From CAKRJP01 sp963589425 (GTDB lineage: Bacteria > Bacillota > Clostridia > Lachnospirales > Lachnospiraceae): 64,000 nucleotides of DNA. Below are positions 26,101 through 34,309 of the stretch, in pieces (within the stretch, counting starts at the first letter, position 1; every line of letters begins with the position of its first letter). A program made the translations under genes and the position numbers. Below the pieces are notes generated by a model, which searched no databases, was not told the origin of the DNA, and saw only the letters and a list, made by a program, of their open reading frames with translations. Location: contig CAVAKZ010000003.1 of the NCBI GenBank assembly GCA_963589425.1, positions 1 through 64,000 of the forward strand, given 5' to 3'.

Positions 26101-27633
26101 CTTCCAGTAATATTCGGACAGATTTTCTGCTAGATTTTCCCCGGTGTTTTCTTTGGAAATAGCAGAGTCAGGCACTAGATAGGTGATGGCTTTCATAAAG
26201 ATGTCCAATCCGGTGGAAGAATTTTTGTTTAGGAAATGATCGTAGGCAAAGGGGTCAGCTGCGATTGTTTCTACATTGCTCCTTATATTACTCTTGACAG
26301 AGGCCAAACGAGGTTCTTCTTTGTCGACTTTTTCCTCGGGCTGATTTTTGCAAATTTCAGCGGCAACGTTTAATATGTTCTTTAAATTTTTGAAAAGAAA
26401 TTGTTCTTTATCCTTTTCGGAAAGGTTTGTGTATTCCTTATAGAGCTGGATAAATTTGGTGTTGACTGCAAGGTCTTTTTCTTGCTCTTTTTCTTGGTTT
26501 CCTTCCTTTTTTAAACTATTCTCAGCCTTTGCATCCTCTTTTTTTAAGGCTTCCGAGAATTTGTCTTGAAAACTTTTCTTAAGCTCTGTCTTAGCTGAAA
26601 GCTCTGTCAGGAGTCGATTGGTTTCTTTCTTTTGGGCTTGTAGGAAGGTATATTCTTCTAAGTGCAGTATCCTCAAATCCTTTCCATCCGTGGCCTTGAA
26701 AAGGGTTATCTTGTTAATTGCTATATCCATCTGGTTTAGGATTTGGCTATAGTAGATCATCTGGAGAAGCTTGGGATGATTCTCCTGGGCATATTGCAGG
26801 GCTTCCTGACTGGCAGCCATTCCTGTGACTAGTTTGAAAATATAGCTGCTAACGCTGCCCTTAAAGAAAAACTTATCTTTTAAATCTGAAATATGCTGGG
26901 AGGAGAGGCTACCATTTCCTTCTTGAAAGTAATTTAATTGCCCCTGAAGCTGCTTGAACCGTTTTTGGGCAGACATTGCCTCTTGGACATCCCTAAGTTT
27001 TTTTTCTAGTTCCGGAAGGGAGGGATCCTTCCGTCCTTTTTCTTTTTTATTTTTCTTGTCTTTTTTGACTTTTAGGTTCGCGATCTGGGCAGTCAGGTCA
27101 TTCTCCATTTGCATAAGATCTTGGCTGGGGTCTTGAGCTTGATCAGTCTTGAAAAAGTGCCCGTTTTTTGCCATGGAGGAGAAGGCTTCATAGAAATTTT
27201 CCACTGGTATCTTTTCCTTCTCGCCTTGCTTATTATTCTCCATCTGAGGCTCTTGAAGCTCTTCTTCCGGAAGATTTTCGTATAGTATTTGATCAGACTC
27301 TTCCCTTATTCTTTGGGACACCTGGTCAAGGTTAAAAGTTTCCCATTTGGCCTTTGTCTTTTTATAAAGGCTACCGTAGTTAGGCATTCCGGTAAGAAAT
27401 CTGCCTAAAGCCTTGAAAGATTTTTTGAATTTGGAGGCAGACTCTAACTGCTCCGGAGTTTCTCCCTTTTTTTCAGCAGTTTTATAATAATACTGCATTT
27501 TTTCCTGATCATGGGCGTAAGTGTCCATAATGGAGTCTCCCCGAAGCTTCTGCTCTTTATCTTGCTTGAGGGAGATGTAAGGAGACTTTATTTGTTGAGC
27601 TTTTTTTTGTACTTGTTCATCTGGTCCTGGCAT
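23161..27633 (-). CDS. Giant charged coiled-coil protein with C-terminal papain-like cysteine peptidase domain
   Basis: A 1490-residue protein without signal peptide or membrane segment. Most of it is highly charged Lys/Glu/Gln-rich helix and coiled coil, with low-complexity stretches (five KDEI units, NINYEN repeats, ..KEEENNQRE..). The last ~200 residues look globular and papain-like. C1304 in NICWSIALSNLLA, H1426 in NDKHVITILGF and D1450 in YVHDSL are in the order and spacing of a Cys-His-Asp triad. I do not recognise the full-length family. The start codon's GGAGG overlaps the end of the upstream GNAT gene (9-base gap), so the two are co-translated. It could be a secreted or injected effector, a toxin, or a protease acting on intracellular assemblies; no function is assigned. 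Confidence 0.75.
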   Translation of the reverse strand: MPGPDEQVQKKAQQIKSPYISLKQDKEQKLRGDSIMDTYAHDQEKMQYYYKTAEKKGETPEQLESASKFKKSFKALGRFLTGMPNYGSLYKKTKAKWETFNLDQVSQRIREESDQILYENLPEEELQEPQMENNKQGEKEKIPVENFYEAFSSMAKNGHFFKTDQAQDPSQDLMQMENDLTAQIANLKVKKDKKNKKEKGRKDPSLPELEKKLRDVQEAMSAQKRFKQLQGQLNYFQEGNGSLSSQHISDLKDKFFFKGSVSSYIFKLVTGMAASQEALQYAQENHPKLLQMIYYSQILNQMDIAINKITLFKATDGKDLRILHLEEYTFLQAQKKETNRLLTELSAKTELKKSFQDKFSEALKKEDAKAENSLKKEGNQEKEQEKDLAVNTKFIQLYKEYTNLSEKDKEQFLFKNLKNILNVAAEICKNQPEEKVDKEEPRLASVKSNIRSNVETIAADPFAYDHFLNKNSSTGLDIFMKAITYLVPDSAISKENTGENLAENLSEYYWKTYITKKKEEAKQAAQVLEEPGILLLNDSGHTQDYLRIQTEAYSGFHSKKLEKYNNLYSVIKKIVCDPKAFDALMTNTSATFEKEQFDELSYLITLDHALYILENQNLQKDKYYTSLDEISQELDTSLPILENWYKKYPAEVAQKEKEEVSQTLSEQIESLRKEVSTKDKEGKIAAENCQNLIDNLKKFLTNFPVDAEDENAEIYNLISEVLTSPYAATVIEKPENLEHFISLSDAIMKKDQVDGLAKAEALTSAFASYPVIVKALQAEQKESEQQVKDEIKDEIKDEIKDEIKDEIPKAKTMGEFQSGTLRFYPDEKEYREKVLVEEAVSEEKERQKIQERKAQSILNQQISKQLNKIQEEDIVERHSSLQSVDKLDLASTKELKPLKIQAKKTGFITTIAAWLSRLFKKKTTKATVTADTDLLMQEIDNSGSLVEVTDEKISEAIKKASVQESAKKEEVKVENINYENINYENDINEELNDLILEENKKEAKEKQEEKNVEPVQDKTIVDENNDPEMDEQIKQLEIENDKEEENNQRENQASKNSTVGDVFIKYKSENEDHSDVNADIEKLQKELKQEERVNKLAKNSKEKTDAEYTRLQKANNNQINESRAKSSIQQSSKKNGQIVLDTRNLPRTFQEMRNTSYMVTAQMEKDFIAVQKNLIKRSKHKVTKPNAKHMPEYYVNFHQLYDAMENNPENVLLVKLVNLLKCNDPKILKEERNNLYQKYYYNKTDKQIDSYLLKHLKDRAALLEKLNALDDKYAKQKPMPCSIENNHFKLAKLEFQDLNHSNICWSIALSNLLACQGIKVPSQLIRAGRVENAPFELNLDYINSSTIHSQSGRGEAGNVRRGFKQISHLDMVKNYHCEESNFEDAQRDDKKLEWENWFISKLKEAFGGENFTANHSSAMTLTNDKHVITILGFENLKTTEPGNTILYVHDSLHPAQKPSRLSLKSLKKYFIDDENVPYTRTGVCYLKRIN
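25213..25272 (-). repeat. Five 12-bp tandem repeats coding KDEI
   Basis: Five in-frame 12-nt units (minus strand AAAGATGAGATA-like, outer copies slightly diverged) encode five consecutive Lys-Asp-Glu-Ile blocks inside the giant protein. The count could vary by slippage without shifting frame. Confidence 0.85.
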
Positions 27634-27642
27634 GGCTACCTC

Positions 27643-28521
27643 CTAAATATTGCTTGTAACGTTGGACTGCAAATTTTTCCATCCGGTGGTGATGCCGGCG
27701 TTTGTAATGTTGTGGTCCGGAAGAAGGGCTTTTGCTGCCTTTAACATGGAATCAAGACCACAGGTAAATTCGATTCGATTCAGAGTTTCCCTTCCGGTTA
27801 ATAGCTGATCGGAGACTGTTTTCATAAGTCGGATCAGGGCTTTTAGATAATTTTTTTCTATAAAACAAAGTTCCAGGGAATAGATACCTTCCCCTACGCG
27901 GTCTACTAAGATGGCTCCTACGATCTGAGAATTAGAGACTAAAAGCCTGCTTAAGCTAGGATCCGCAGAGGCATAGTCGGCCCGGCTGGCCACATAGTTG
28001 TGATGGCGCTCCCGGTTCTTTATGAAGTACTCTAACTGCCTGGATTTTGCATATCTAAGAGAAACAATGCTGTCATCGGAGGAAATTTTGGGACCAAGAA
28101 TTTCAGGCTGGCTGTAGAAGAGGGCTTGCTTTAGCTGGTCTCTGCTTACAGAGAAAACAGGCTCTACATGGAAATCAATAAAGAAACCTCGGCGCCCTAG
28201 CATAGCCATAAGTCTTCTTTCCTGGTCGGTCTCTCCGCCTAATGCCACCTCCAGATTTTGGGTGCCATTTTTCTTTGCTTCTAAAATAGCTTTGTCAAGA
28301 AGCCGGCTTCCAATTCCTTGTTCTTGATATTCCGGAAGGACGTAAATCCAAGTAAGCCCCCAATTTTTATCTTTTTTCATCAGAATTACGATGCCTACAG
28401 CCTCTTCCTCTATCAAACAGGATAGAACAATGCTAGCTGTGCGAAGACCATGGATGGGGGCCATATTCCTTACCTTAAAATATTCTGATTCTGTAATTTT
28501 TCTTATCTTAAATTGATCCAT
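27643..28521 (-). CDS. GNAT-family N-acetyltransferase
   Basis: A 292-residue protein. The N-terminal half is a GNAT domain with the acetyl-CoA loop YVLPEYQEQGIGSRLL (Q-x-x-G-I-G, ~residue 80). The C-terminal half (~150-292) looks like a second, degenerate GNAT-like fold with IVGAILVDR and YSLELCFI strands, giving a tandem architecture. Substrate unknown. It is the first gene of a two-gene minus-strand operon with the giant papain-like protein, whose ATG lies 9 bases beyond this stop. It is divergent from the JetABC-like operon across a 161-bp gap. GAGGAA precedes the ATG. Confidence 0.8.
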   Translation of the reverse strand: MDQFKIRKITESEYFKVRNMAPIHGLRTASIVLSCLIEEEAVGIVILMKKDKNWGLTWIYVLPEYQEQGIGSRLLDKAILEAKKNGTQNLEVALGGETDQERRLMAMLGRRGFFIDFHVEPVFSVSRDQLKQALFYSQPEILGPKISSDDSIVSLRYAKSRQLEYFIKNRERHHNYVASRADYASADPSLSRLLVSNSQIVGAILVDRVGEGIYSLELCFIEKNYLKALIRLMKTVSDQLLTGRETLNRIEFTCGLDSMLKAAKALLPDHNITNAGITTGWKNLQSNVTSNI

Positions 28522-28611
28522 ATTTAAAATTCCTCATTGTTTTATACGATGATAATTACATGTCGGTTAACTTGGATTGTAACATGTTTTTTTACTTTTA
28601 AGATGCAAAAT

Positions 28612-28640
28612 TTGCCATCTTTTTTGGATTTTGATACAAT
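28612..28640 (+). promoter_or_regulatory. Sigma-A promoter of the JetABC-like operon
   Basis: TTGCCA (28612-28617), 17-bp spacer, TACAAT (28635-28640), about 43 bases before the first start codon. Confidence 0.6.
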
Positions 28641-28682
28641 TCACTGTGCGAAACACGTAAATTAGCTGATTTTGGGGAACTT

Positions 28683-30119
28683 ATGAAATTAATCGATCAA
28701 ATTCCAAAAAAATTTTATAAATTATTTGCAAGTAAATATATGGACTACTACCAGCAGTTTCTGGTAGACCTTTATGCGGCTTCAGGAAGGTCTTATTCTC
28801 TTTTGGGCTTGACAGAAGCGGAGTGCAAGGCTGTGATGAATGAGCGGATTGCTGAGACCACCCTGGATTGGGACCAGGAGGCCTACGATGAGGAAGGGGA
28901 CCTCCTTACCAAAGCCAACATGGCGTCGGTCTGTTTAAAACACTTAGAGGATTGGGGCTGGCTTAAGCAGGATTATGATGAGTCTTTAAATAGCTATGTG
29001 GTATCCTTTCCTGAGTACAGCAGGCAGTTTGTAGAACTTTTTCGAGAGCTTAGGCTGGAAGATCAAAACAAAGAGCGGGAGAGTATTCTTGCCATTTATA
29101 GTTACCTTCATACCTACCACACGGACAAGGAAAAGAATGTGGAGATCCTGAGAAGTACCTGGTCCATGTCTAAGGGGCTTTTGCAGCAGTTAGCCGGTAT
29201 GCAGGAAAGCATGCGGGGATATTTTGATGAGCTGTCTAAGCAGAAAAGTTTTCTTGGAGTGCAAAAGGTTCTGGTAGAGGAGCTTAATAATACGGATAGC
29301 AAGAAATATGCCATTCTTACCACCACAGACAGTTTCTATCGCTACAAGGAGGCGGTGAAAGAACTGGTATCTGAGATTCGTATAGAAAATGAAGAGCGCT
29401 ATGAGGAGCTGTTAGGTAAGAAGGAAGTCTATGAGGCGTCTAAGAAAGATACTATGGATGCAGCAGAGGAGTATTTGTTTCAGTTAAAGGCTCCCTACTA
29501 CCGCATGGAAAGGAGTCTTAAAAGGGCCAAGGAGGCCTCAGAGCTTTTGCTTCGCATCGACCGGGAGTTTGACGCCATTGAGCGAAGATATAATATGCTG
29601 ATTGAGCAAAAGACTGTATTTGCCGGTCGGGCAGCAGCTAGAATCCGCTATCTTCTGTCAGAGGGAAATGTGGAAGAAGACCAGACAGTAAGCCTTATAA
29701 ATCTCATAAACAAAAGCCGGAGAAAAGAAGAAATTTTAGAAAAACTTGGGGAGAAAATAAGCCTTACCCAAAGGTTTAAATTCTTATCAGAAAAAAGCCT
29801 TTATAAGAAGAGAAATACAGACAGGGAGGCCTTTGCACCGGAGGCAGTAAGCCTAGAGGAAAAAGAGGAAGCCTTGGACGGCTTTGTATTAAAGCCCCTG
29901 TATACCAGGCAGGAGCTTGAAGAGTTTAGAAAGAAAAATGAGCAGGATGGAGCTTTCCAGGTGACAGAGGATACGGTAAGGTCTATGGAAGATTTGGAAA
30001 AATTATTTTTTGTCTGGCAGGAAGCTACGGAAGTGGCAGACAGTGAAAATGAAATTGAGATTGGAAAAGACTATGAGAACGCAGAAGGCTTCCGCTTTTC
30101 TAAGCTTGTGATTCGATAA
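28683..30119 (+). CDS. JetA-like (MksF-like) condensin subunit
   Basis: A 478-residue, largely helical cytoplasmic protein. By size, gene order and N-terminus (IPKKFYKLFASKYMDYYQQFLVDLY) it matches the JetA family of type III Wadjet systems (DUF5716), the kleisin-like subunit of an SMC-type complex. A winged-helix-like N-terminal part is followed by coiled coils (~230-310) and a C-terminal helical region (~395-478). It heads a three-gene operon with JetB- and JetC-like genes. Only a weak GGGGA site precedes the ATG. In known Wadjet systems JetABC extrudes plasmid DNA and JetD cuts it; no JetD is seen here, so a role in chromosome organisation is equally possible. Confidence 0.72.
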   Translation: MKLIDQIPKKFYKLFASKYMDYYQQFLVDLYAASGRSYSLLGLTEAECKAVMNERIAETTLDWDQEAYDEEGDLLTKANMASVCLKHLEDWGWLKQDYDESLNSYVVSFPEYSRQFVELFRELRLEDQNKERESILAIYSYLHTYHTDKEKNVEILRSTWSMSKGLLQQLAGMQESMRGYFDELSKQKSFLGVQKVLVEELNNTDSKKYAILTTTDSFYRYKEAVKELVSEIRIENEERYEELLGKKEVYEASKKDTMDAAEEYLFQLKAPYYRMERSLKRAKEASELLLRIDREFDAIERRYNMLIEQKTVFAGRAAARIRYLLSEGNVEEDQTVSLINLINKSRRKEEILEKLGEKISLTQRFKFLSEKSLYKKRNTDREAFAPEAVSLEEKEEALDGFVLKPLYTRQELEEFRKKNEQDGAFQVTEDTVRSMEDLEKLFFVWQEATEVADSENEIEIGKDYENAEGFRFSKLVIR

Positions 30120-30147
30120 ACAAGAAGCATAAATAAAAGGCGTAATA

Positions 30148-30213
30148 GATGTGTAGATGGAAGCGTAGATAGATGTGTATATAGATACGTAGATAGAAGC
30201 ATATGTAAATGCG
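30148..30213 (+). repeat. Degenerate GTAGATA repeats between jetA- and jetB-like genes
   Basis: GTAGAT(A/G)GA-type units recur with GTGTA and ATACG variants four to five times in the 112-bp gap. Low-complexity; no clear function. Confidence 0.5.
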
Positions 30214-30231
30214 TAAAAAAGGAGCATATAT

Positions 30232-30864
30232 ATGATGGAATATATAGAAAGTTTGTCCTTATCTGAGGCAGACAATCTGAAAAAAACCATAGGACGGTTA
30301 TTTAGGCAAACCTGCATTTTGCAAATGCGCTATGATCCTGAGACCTTAATTCCCAAGGATAATCCGGACTATGAAACCTGTGTGAGGCATAAGGAGTTTA
30401 TAGAAGATTACCTGTCCGTACTAGGTTGTGAACTGATCCATGATCCTCAGGAGCATATTTTTCTCCTAAAAGGGGAGGGAGTGGAACTTGAAAAACTAAG
30501 TCTTACCACCACCATTATTTTATTGATCGTAAGAATTCTTTATAGGGATAAAATTCTTGGGGCAGGGCTGGAGGCCACGGTTACCAATCTGAAAGAAATT
30601 AGAAGTTATGGAAGAAATACTGGCCTGCTAAATCGAAAACTAACTACAGCAGAGTGGAGAGATGCCCTCTATCTAATGAATCGTCACCAGATTATTGAAG
30701 TGCCTGGAGCCGTTAAGGATGTGGAGGATGAGACCCCCATTTACCTTTATAGCACCATTAATCTGTATATTAGAAATTCGGACATTGGGGAGCTTATAGA
30801 GGAGTATAAGGAGGATGCGGTAAATGAGACAATCGAAGAAAGTCTTTACCCGGATGGTGATTAA
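30232..30864 (+). CDS. JetB-like (MksE-like) condensin subunit, DUF4194
   Basis: A 210-residue protein of the DUF4194/MksE type: two winged-helix-like regions, with LSEADNLKKTIGRLFRQTCILQ at the N-terminus and the LEKLSLTTTIILLIVRILY segment in the middle. In MksBEF and Wadjet complexes this subunit binds the kleisin-like protein and DNA. GGAG at 30221-30224 fits the ATG at 30232. Its last 41 bases overlap the start of the SMC-like gene, implying coupled translation. Family assignment is from sequence pattern and context, not from a search. Confidence 0.75.
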   Translation: MMEYIESLSLSEADNLKKTIGRLFRQTCILQMRYDPETLIPKDNPDYETCVRHKEFIEDYLSVLGCELIHDPQEHIFLLKGEGVELEKLSLTTTIILLIVRILYRDKILGAGLEATVTNLKEIRSYGRNTGLLNRKLTTAEWRDALYLMNRHQIIEVPGAVKDVEDETPIYLYSTINLYIRNSDIGELIEEYKEDAVNETIEESLYPDGD

Positions 30865-33800
30865 TAACTGGGGAGGAATTAGTCATAAGCTCATGGAATT
30901 TCATGAGTACGTGAACCTTTTCAGTGGCAAGAGTGGTTCGGGAAAGTCCACGGTTATGGATGCCTTGCAGGTGGTTTTGTATGGAAGTACCAAGGCCACC
31001 TTTTTAAATAAAGCGGCAGATGATGCCAAGAACAGACGAAGCGTCTTTAGTTATCTTAGGGGAGCCCAGAAGGATGGCAGTGCCAACCGTCAGGGCATGG
31101 ACTTTTGTTCCCAACTGGTCCTGGAAATTTGGGATACAGGAAGTGACACCTATACCTGTATCGGAGTCACCTTTCAGGTAGGAAAGCAGGACAGGGAACT
31201 TTCCGATGCCAAATATTCTTTCTTTAGCCACTCCGGAAAGATCCCGGAAGATGAATATCTAGATGTTAACGGAAGACCATATACTCTGGCAAACATCCAA
31301 AAGCTTATTAAAGAGCGGGGAAATTCTCTGGATAATAAAGGTCGGGGCGAGGTGAACAAGGTCTATCTTACCAACAGAGATTACCTGGGCACTCTCTATG
31401 AGCTGGTCTTAGGTCATATGGATCCCGGCCGCTTTATCACTATGGAAAAAAGTGCGATTGCTCTTCGCATGAGCAACGGTACCGGTCAGTTTATTAAAGA
31501 TTACATGTTTCCAAGAAGCAAGGAAGATACCGTCTCTACCATCAGTGATCAGTTGGGAGCCTACCGGGAGATTAAGGAGAAGGTGGAAGATTTAGAGCAC
31601 AGAATCGACCTTCTTTCGGAGGTAAAGCTTGAAAACCAAGCCCTTATGGAAGCCCAGGCAGACAAGCTTCGGACAGAAGCCCTTCTGCGGATTCTTGATA
31701 TAGAAGGAACTAAGGCAAGGCTTGCAAGTAAGAAGGGGCAGAGAGAAAGCATTTTGGATAAGATTGCAGAACTGGAAAAAAAGCAGGAAATTTTGGACCA
31801 GGAGAAAAATGCTAAATCTGAGGACCTGATCGAGGTGAAGGCGGAACTGCAATCCAGTGATTTTGGTGCTAAGAAAAAGGAATTGGAAAATTTAGAGCGC
31901 ACCATTTCCCAGGCCAAGATTAATGCCGGCCAGTGGAAGGAGATTTTGGAAGGCCTTGAAAAATGGACCACTGATGAGGAGATAGGCGGCTATATAAGCA
32001 ATCCAACTCTTCAGGCTATGGAAGATTTGCTTGAGGGCCAGGTTACAGAAGAAGCTATTGATAAAATTAAAAAAGGCCTTGCCCTTGCCATGGAAAGTAT
32101 TGAGGAAGAACTTTCGGATTTAGGAGTAAATATTCGGGAAAAGACCAAAGACTTAAAGGAAAAGAAGGAGATGGTGGAAGATCTAAAAAACGATCGAAAG
32201 CCATACAAAAAAGAATTAAAAAGCGCCAGGGTAGAGCTTCAAAGAGAGCTGTCTAACCGCTATGGCCGCAGCATACCGGTGCACATTTTTGGAGATCTTT
32301 TTGATATTACCGATGAGAAGTGGAAGAATGCCATTGAGGGGCGATTAGGAAGATTAAAGCATAGTCTTATTACAGAACCTAGATATGCCTTAGATGCAGC
32401 AGGGGTCTTTCGCTCTATGAAGCGGCGGGAGTATGAAGAAATTGACCTTATTAACACGGCGGCTATTTTAAGAGAACAGCCAGAGGCTAATGAAGGGACT
32501 CTTTATGAGGCGGTAAGCACCAAGGAAGCCTATGTGGACCAGTGCCTAAAACGTTATCTTGGAAGAATAAAAAAATGCGACAGCATAGAGGACCTTCATG
32601 AGGTCAGGGAAGGCGTTACCGCAGATTGTTATTCCTACAGTAATTATATTTTCAGGCACCTAAGGGAAGTGGATTATACCCGTTATGCCTGCATTGGCAC
32701 CAGGGTTTCCAGGGGAAAGCTTCAGGAAGTAGAAGACGAGATTATGGACCTTGAGACTAGCCTTCTTTCGGACAACCAAGGCAAAGCCCTTTTAAGCGGT
32801 GCAAAAAAAATGGAACAGCTACGGCAAAGCACCAAGACTCTCTTGGAACTGGCATCTGCATCAGAGTCTCTGGATGAATACTTAAAGCAGGAGGAAAAAA
32901 TCAAGGCAGAGATAAAAGAACTCCAGGAGGGAGTAAGAACCAAAGAGCTTCATAAGAAGCGGGAAAAATTAGAAGGAGAGCTTTCCCGTCTTGGAGGAGA
33001 CATAAATAAAGTGCAGAGAAGCCTAGTTAGGGAATCTGAAAATAAGGGTCGGGTGGAAAAAGAAGAAAGAGAATTAAAGGATCGCCTAGCCTACCTAAAG
33101 GAAGGTCAGGCAGAAAATCCAGAGCTTCAAAAAGAAGTGGAAGAGAGCCTAAAAAATCTTAATGAACAGACCTACCGAGCTGGGTTAAACAAAAAACTGG
33201 AGACCCTATCTAAGAAGGAAGAGACTGCCTTAGAAAAACGAAACACAGCCAGAATTCATTTTAACAATGAATACCCAAGTTACGGTTACAGCGGCTTAGA
33301 GCATGATAACGTCAGATATGATAAGCTCCTTTCCCAGTATCAAAAAGACTTTGAGCCCCAGTATAAGGAGGAGTTTGAAAAGCAATATAAGCTGGTCTAT
33401 CACTCTCTTAGGGAAAATGTCATTGCCACTATTCACGGGGAGATTAAGGCAGCCTACCGCCATAGAAAAGAAATTAATCGGATGCTGTCGAAAATTCGAT
33501 TCTCCGACAGTACCTATCAGATTGATATTTTGCCGGCAGAAAATGAAAACGGCCAGTTCTACGACATGTTAATGGCGGAGGAGTTAGACAGTAAGGTCTT
33601 GGACGATGATGGATTTGAAGGCCAGCTTAGTTTAGGAGAAGATCTTTTCTATCAAAAATATGAAAAACAGATTGGTCTTTTAACAGAAAAATTCATGCCT
33701 CCAAGGGAGGAAGATGGAGAGAGACGAAGGCTCCACAAAGAAGAAATGGAGAAATATGCGGACTATCGAAATTATTTGACCTTCAGCATGTATGAGCGGG

Positions 33801-34183
33801 TGGAAGATGAATTTGGAAATGTAAAGAAAAATTCTGTAGACGATATGGCAGGCAGAGATTCCGGAGGAGAGGGACAAAATCCAAAATACGTGGCCCTATT
33901 GGCAGGCTTTGCCATGTTATACATGAACCAGGGCAGTGGAGATTCCAAGATCCGACTAGTGCTTTTAGATGAAGCCTTTTCTAAAATGGACAAGGAGCGA
34001 AGTGAGGTGTGTCTAAGATATGCCAGAGAATTGGACTTGCAGCTTATTGTATGTGTGCCGGATGAGCGTTTGCAATCCTTGATTCGAAATGTCGACAGTG
34101 TCTATGGATTCCGCCGTCATAAGAACCAGATTTCCATGATGCATATTGACAAGGGCAGCTATCTGGAGATGATGGAGGGATAA
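30824..34183 (+). CDS. JetC-like (MksB-like) SMC ATPase
   Basis: A 1119-residue SMC/Rad50-type ATPase. Walker A is FSGKSGSGKSTVMDAL (~residues 33-48), with long coiled coils ~230-460 and ~640-830 flanking a central hinge-like region (YGRSIPVHIFGDLFDI.., ~475-620). The ABC signature is SGGEGQNPKYVALL (~1009), Walker B is VLLDEAFSKMD (~1045) and a D-loop follows. All ATPase motifs look intact. The overlap with the JetB-like gene and the JetA-like gene upstream define a JetABC/MksBEF operon. A strong AAGGAGGA precedes the ATG inside the upstream gene. Expected to act as a loop-extruding dimer on DNA; the nuclease JetD expected in Wadjet is not within reach (next genes are ParA-like and AIM24). 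Confidence 0.82.
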   Translation: MRQSKKVFTRMVINNWGGISHKLMEFHEYVNLFSGKSGSGKSTVMDALQVVLYGSTKATFLNKAADDAKNRRSVFSYLRGAQKDGSANRQGMDFCSQLVLEIWDTGSDTYTCIGVTFQVGKQDRELSDAKYSFFSHSGKIPEDEYLDVNGRPYTLANIQKLIKERGNSLDNKGRGEVNKVYLTNRDYLGTLYELVLGHMDPGRFITMEKSAIALRMSNGTGQFIKDYMFPRSKEDTVSTISDQLGAYREIKEKVEDLEHRIDLLSEVKLENQALMEAQADKLRTEALLRILDIEGTKARLASKKGQRESILDKIAELEKKQEILDQEKNAKSEDLIEVKAELQSSDFGAKKKELENLERTISQAKINAGQWKEILEGLEKWTTDEEIGGYISNPTLQAMEDLLEGQVTEEAIDKIKKGLALAMESIEEELSDLGVNIREKTKDLKEKKEMVEDLKNDRKPYKKELKSARVELQRELSNRYGRSIPVHIFGDLFDITDEKWKNAIEGRLGRLKHSLITEPRYALDAAGVFRSMKRREYEEIDLINTAAILREQPEANEGTLYEAVSTKEAYVDQCLKRYLGRIKKCDSIEDLHEVREGVTADCYSYSNYIFRHLREVDYTRYACIGTRVSRGKLQEVEDEIMDLETSLLSDNQGKALLSGAKKMEQLRQSTKTLLELASASESLDEYLKQEEKIKAEIKELQEGVRTKELHKKREKLEGELSRLGGDINKVQRSLVRESENKGRVEKEERELKDRLAYLKEGQAENPELQKEVEESLKNLNEQTYRAGLNKKLETLSKKEETALEKRNTARIHFNNEYPSYGYSGLEHDNVRYDKLLSQYQKDFEPQYKEEFEKQYKLVYHSLRENVIATIHGEIKAAYRHRKEINRMLSKIRFSDSTYQIDILPAENENGQFYDMLMAEELDSKVLDDDGFEGQLSLGEDLFYQKYEKQIGLLTEKFMPPREEDGERRRLHKEEMEKYADYRNYLTFSMYERVEDEFGNVKKNSVDDMAGRDSGGEGQNPKYVALLAGFAMLYMNQGSGDSKIRLVLLDEAFSKMDKERSEVCLRYARELDLQLIVCVPDERLQSLIRNVDSVYGFRRHKNQISMMHIDKGSYLEMMEG

Positions 34184-34244
34184 AAAGCCCCCTGGTTTTT
34201 GGGACTTTCCTACAAAAGAAAAAATAGAATTGAGAGAAAGCTTG

Positions 34245-34273
34245 TTGAAATATTCTGAATGAATATCTATAAT
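34245..34273 (+). promoter_or_regulatory. Sigma-A promoter of the ParA-like gene
   Basis: TTGAAA (34245-34250), 17-bp spacer, TATAAT (34268-34273): near-consensus, 37 bases before the ATG. It makes the ParA pair independent of the condensin operon. Confidence 0.8.
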
Positions 34274-34309
34274 GGAGATAGTTGAATGAACAAAGCAAGG
34301 AGGTATCCC

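Noticed and set aside
34184..34210. A terminator after the SMC-like gene
   Set aside because: The possible stem around the AAGCCCC/GGGACTT segments has a mismatch and no T-run.
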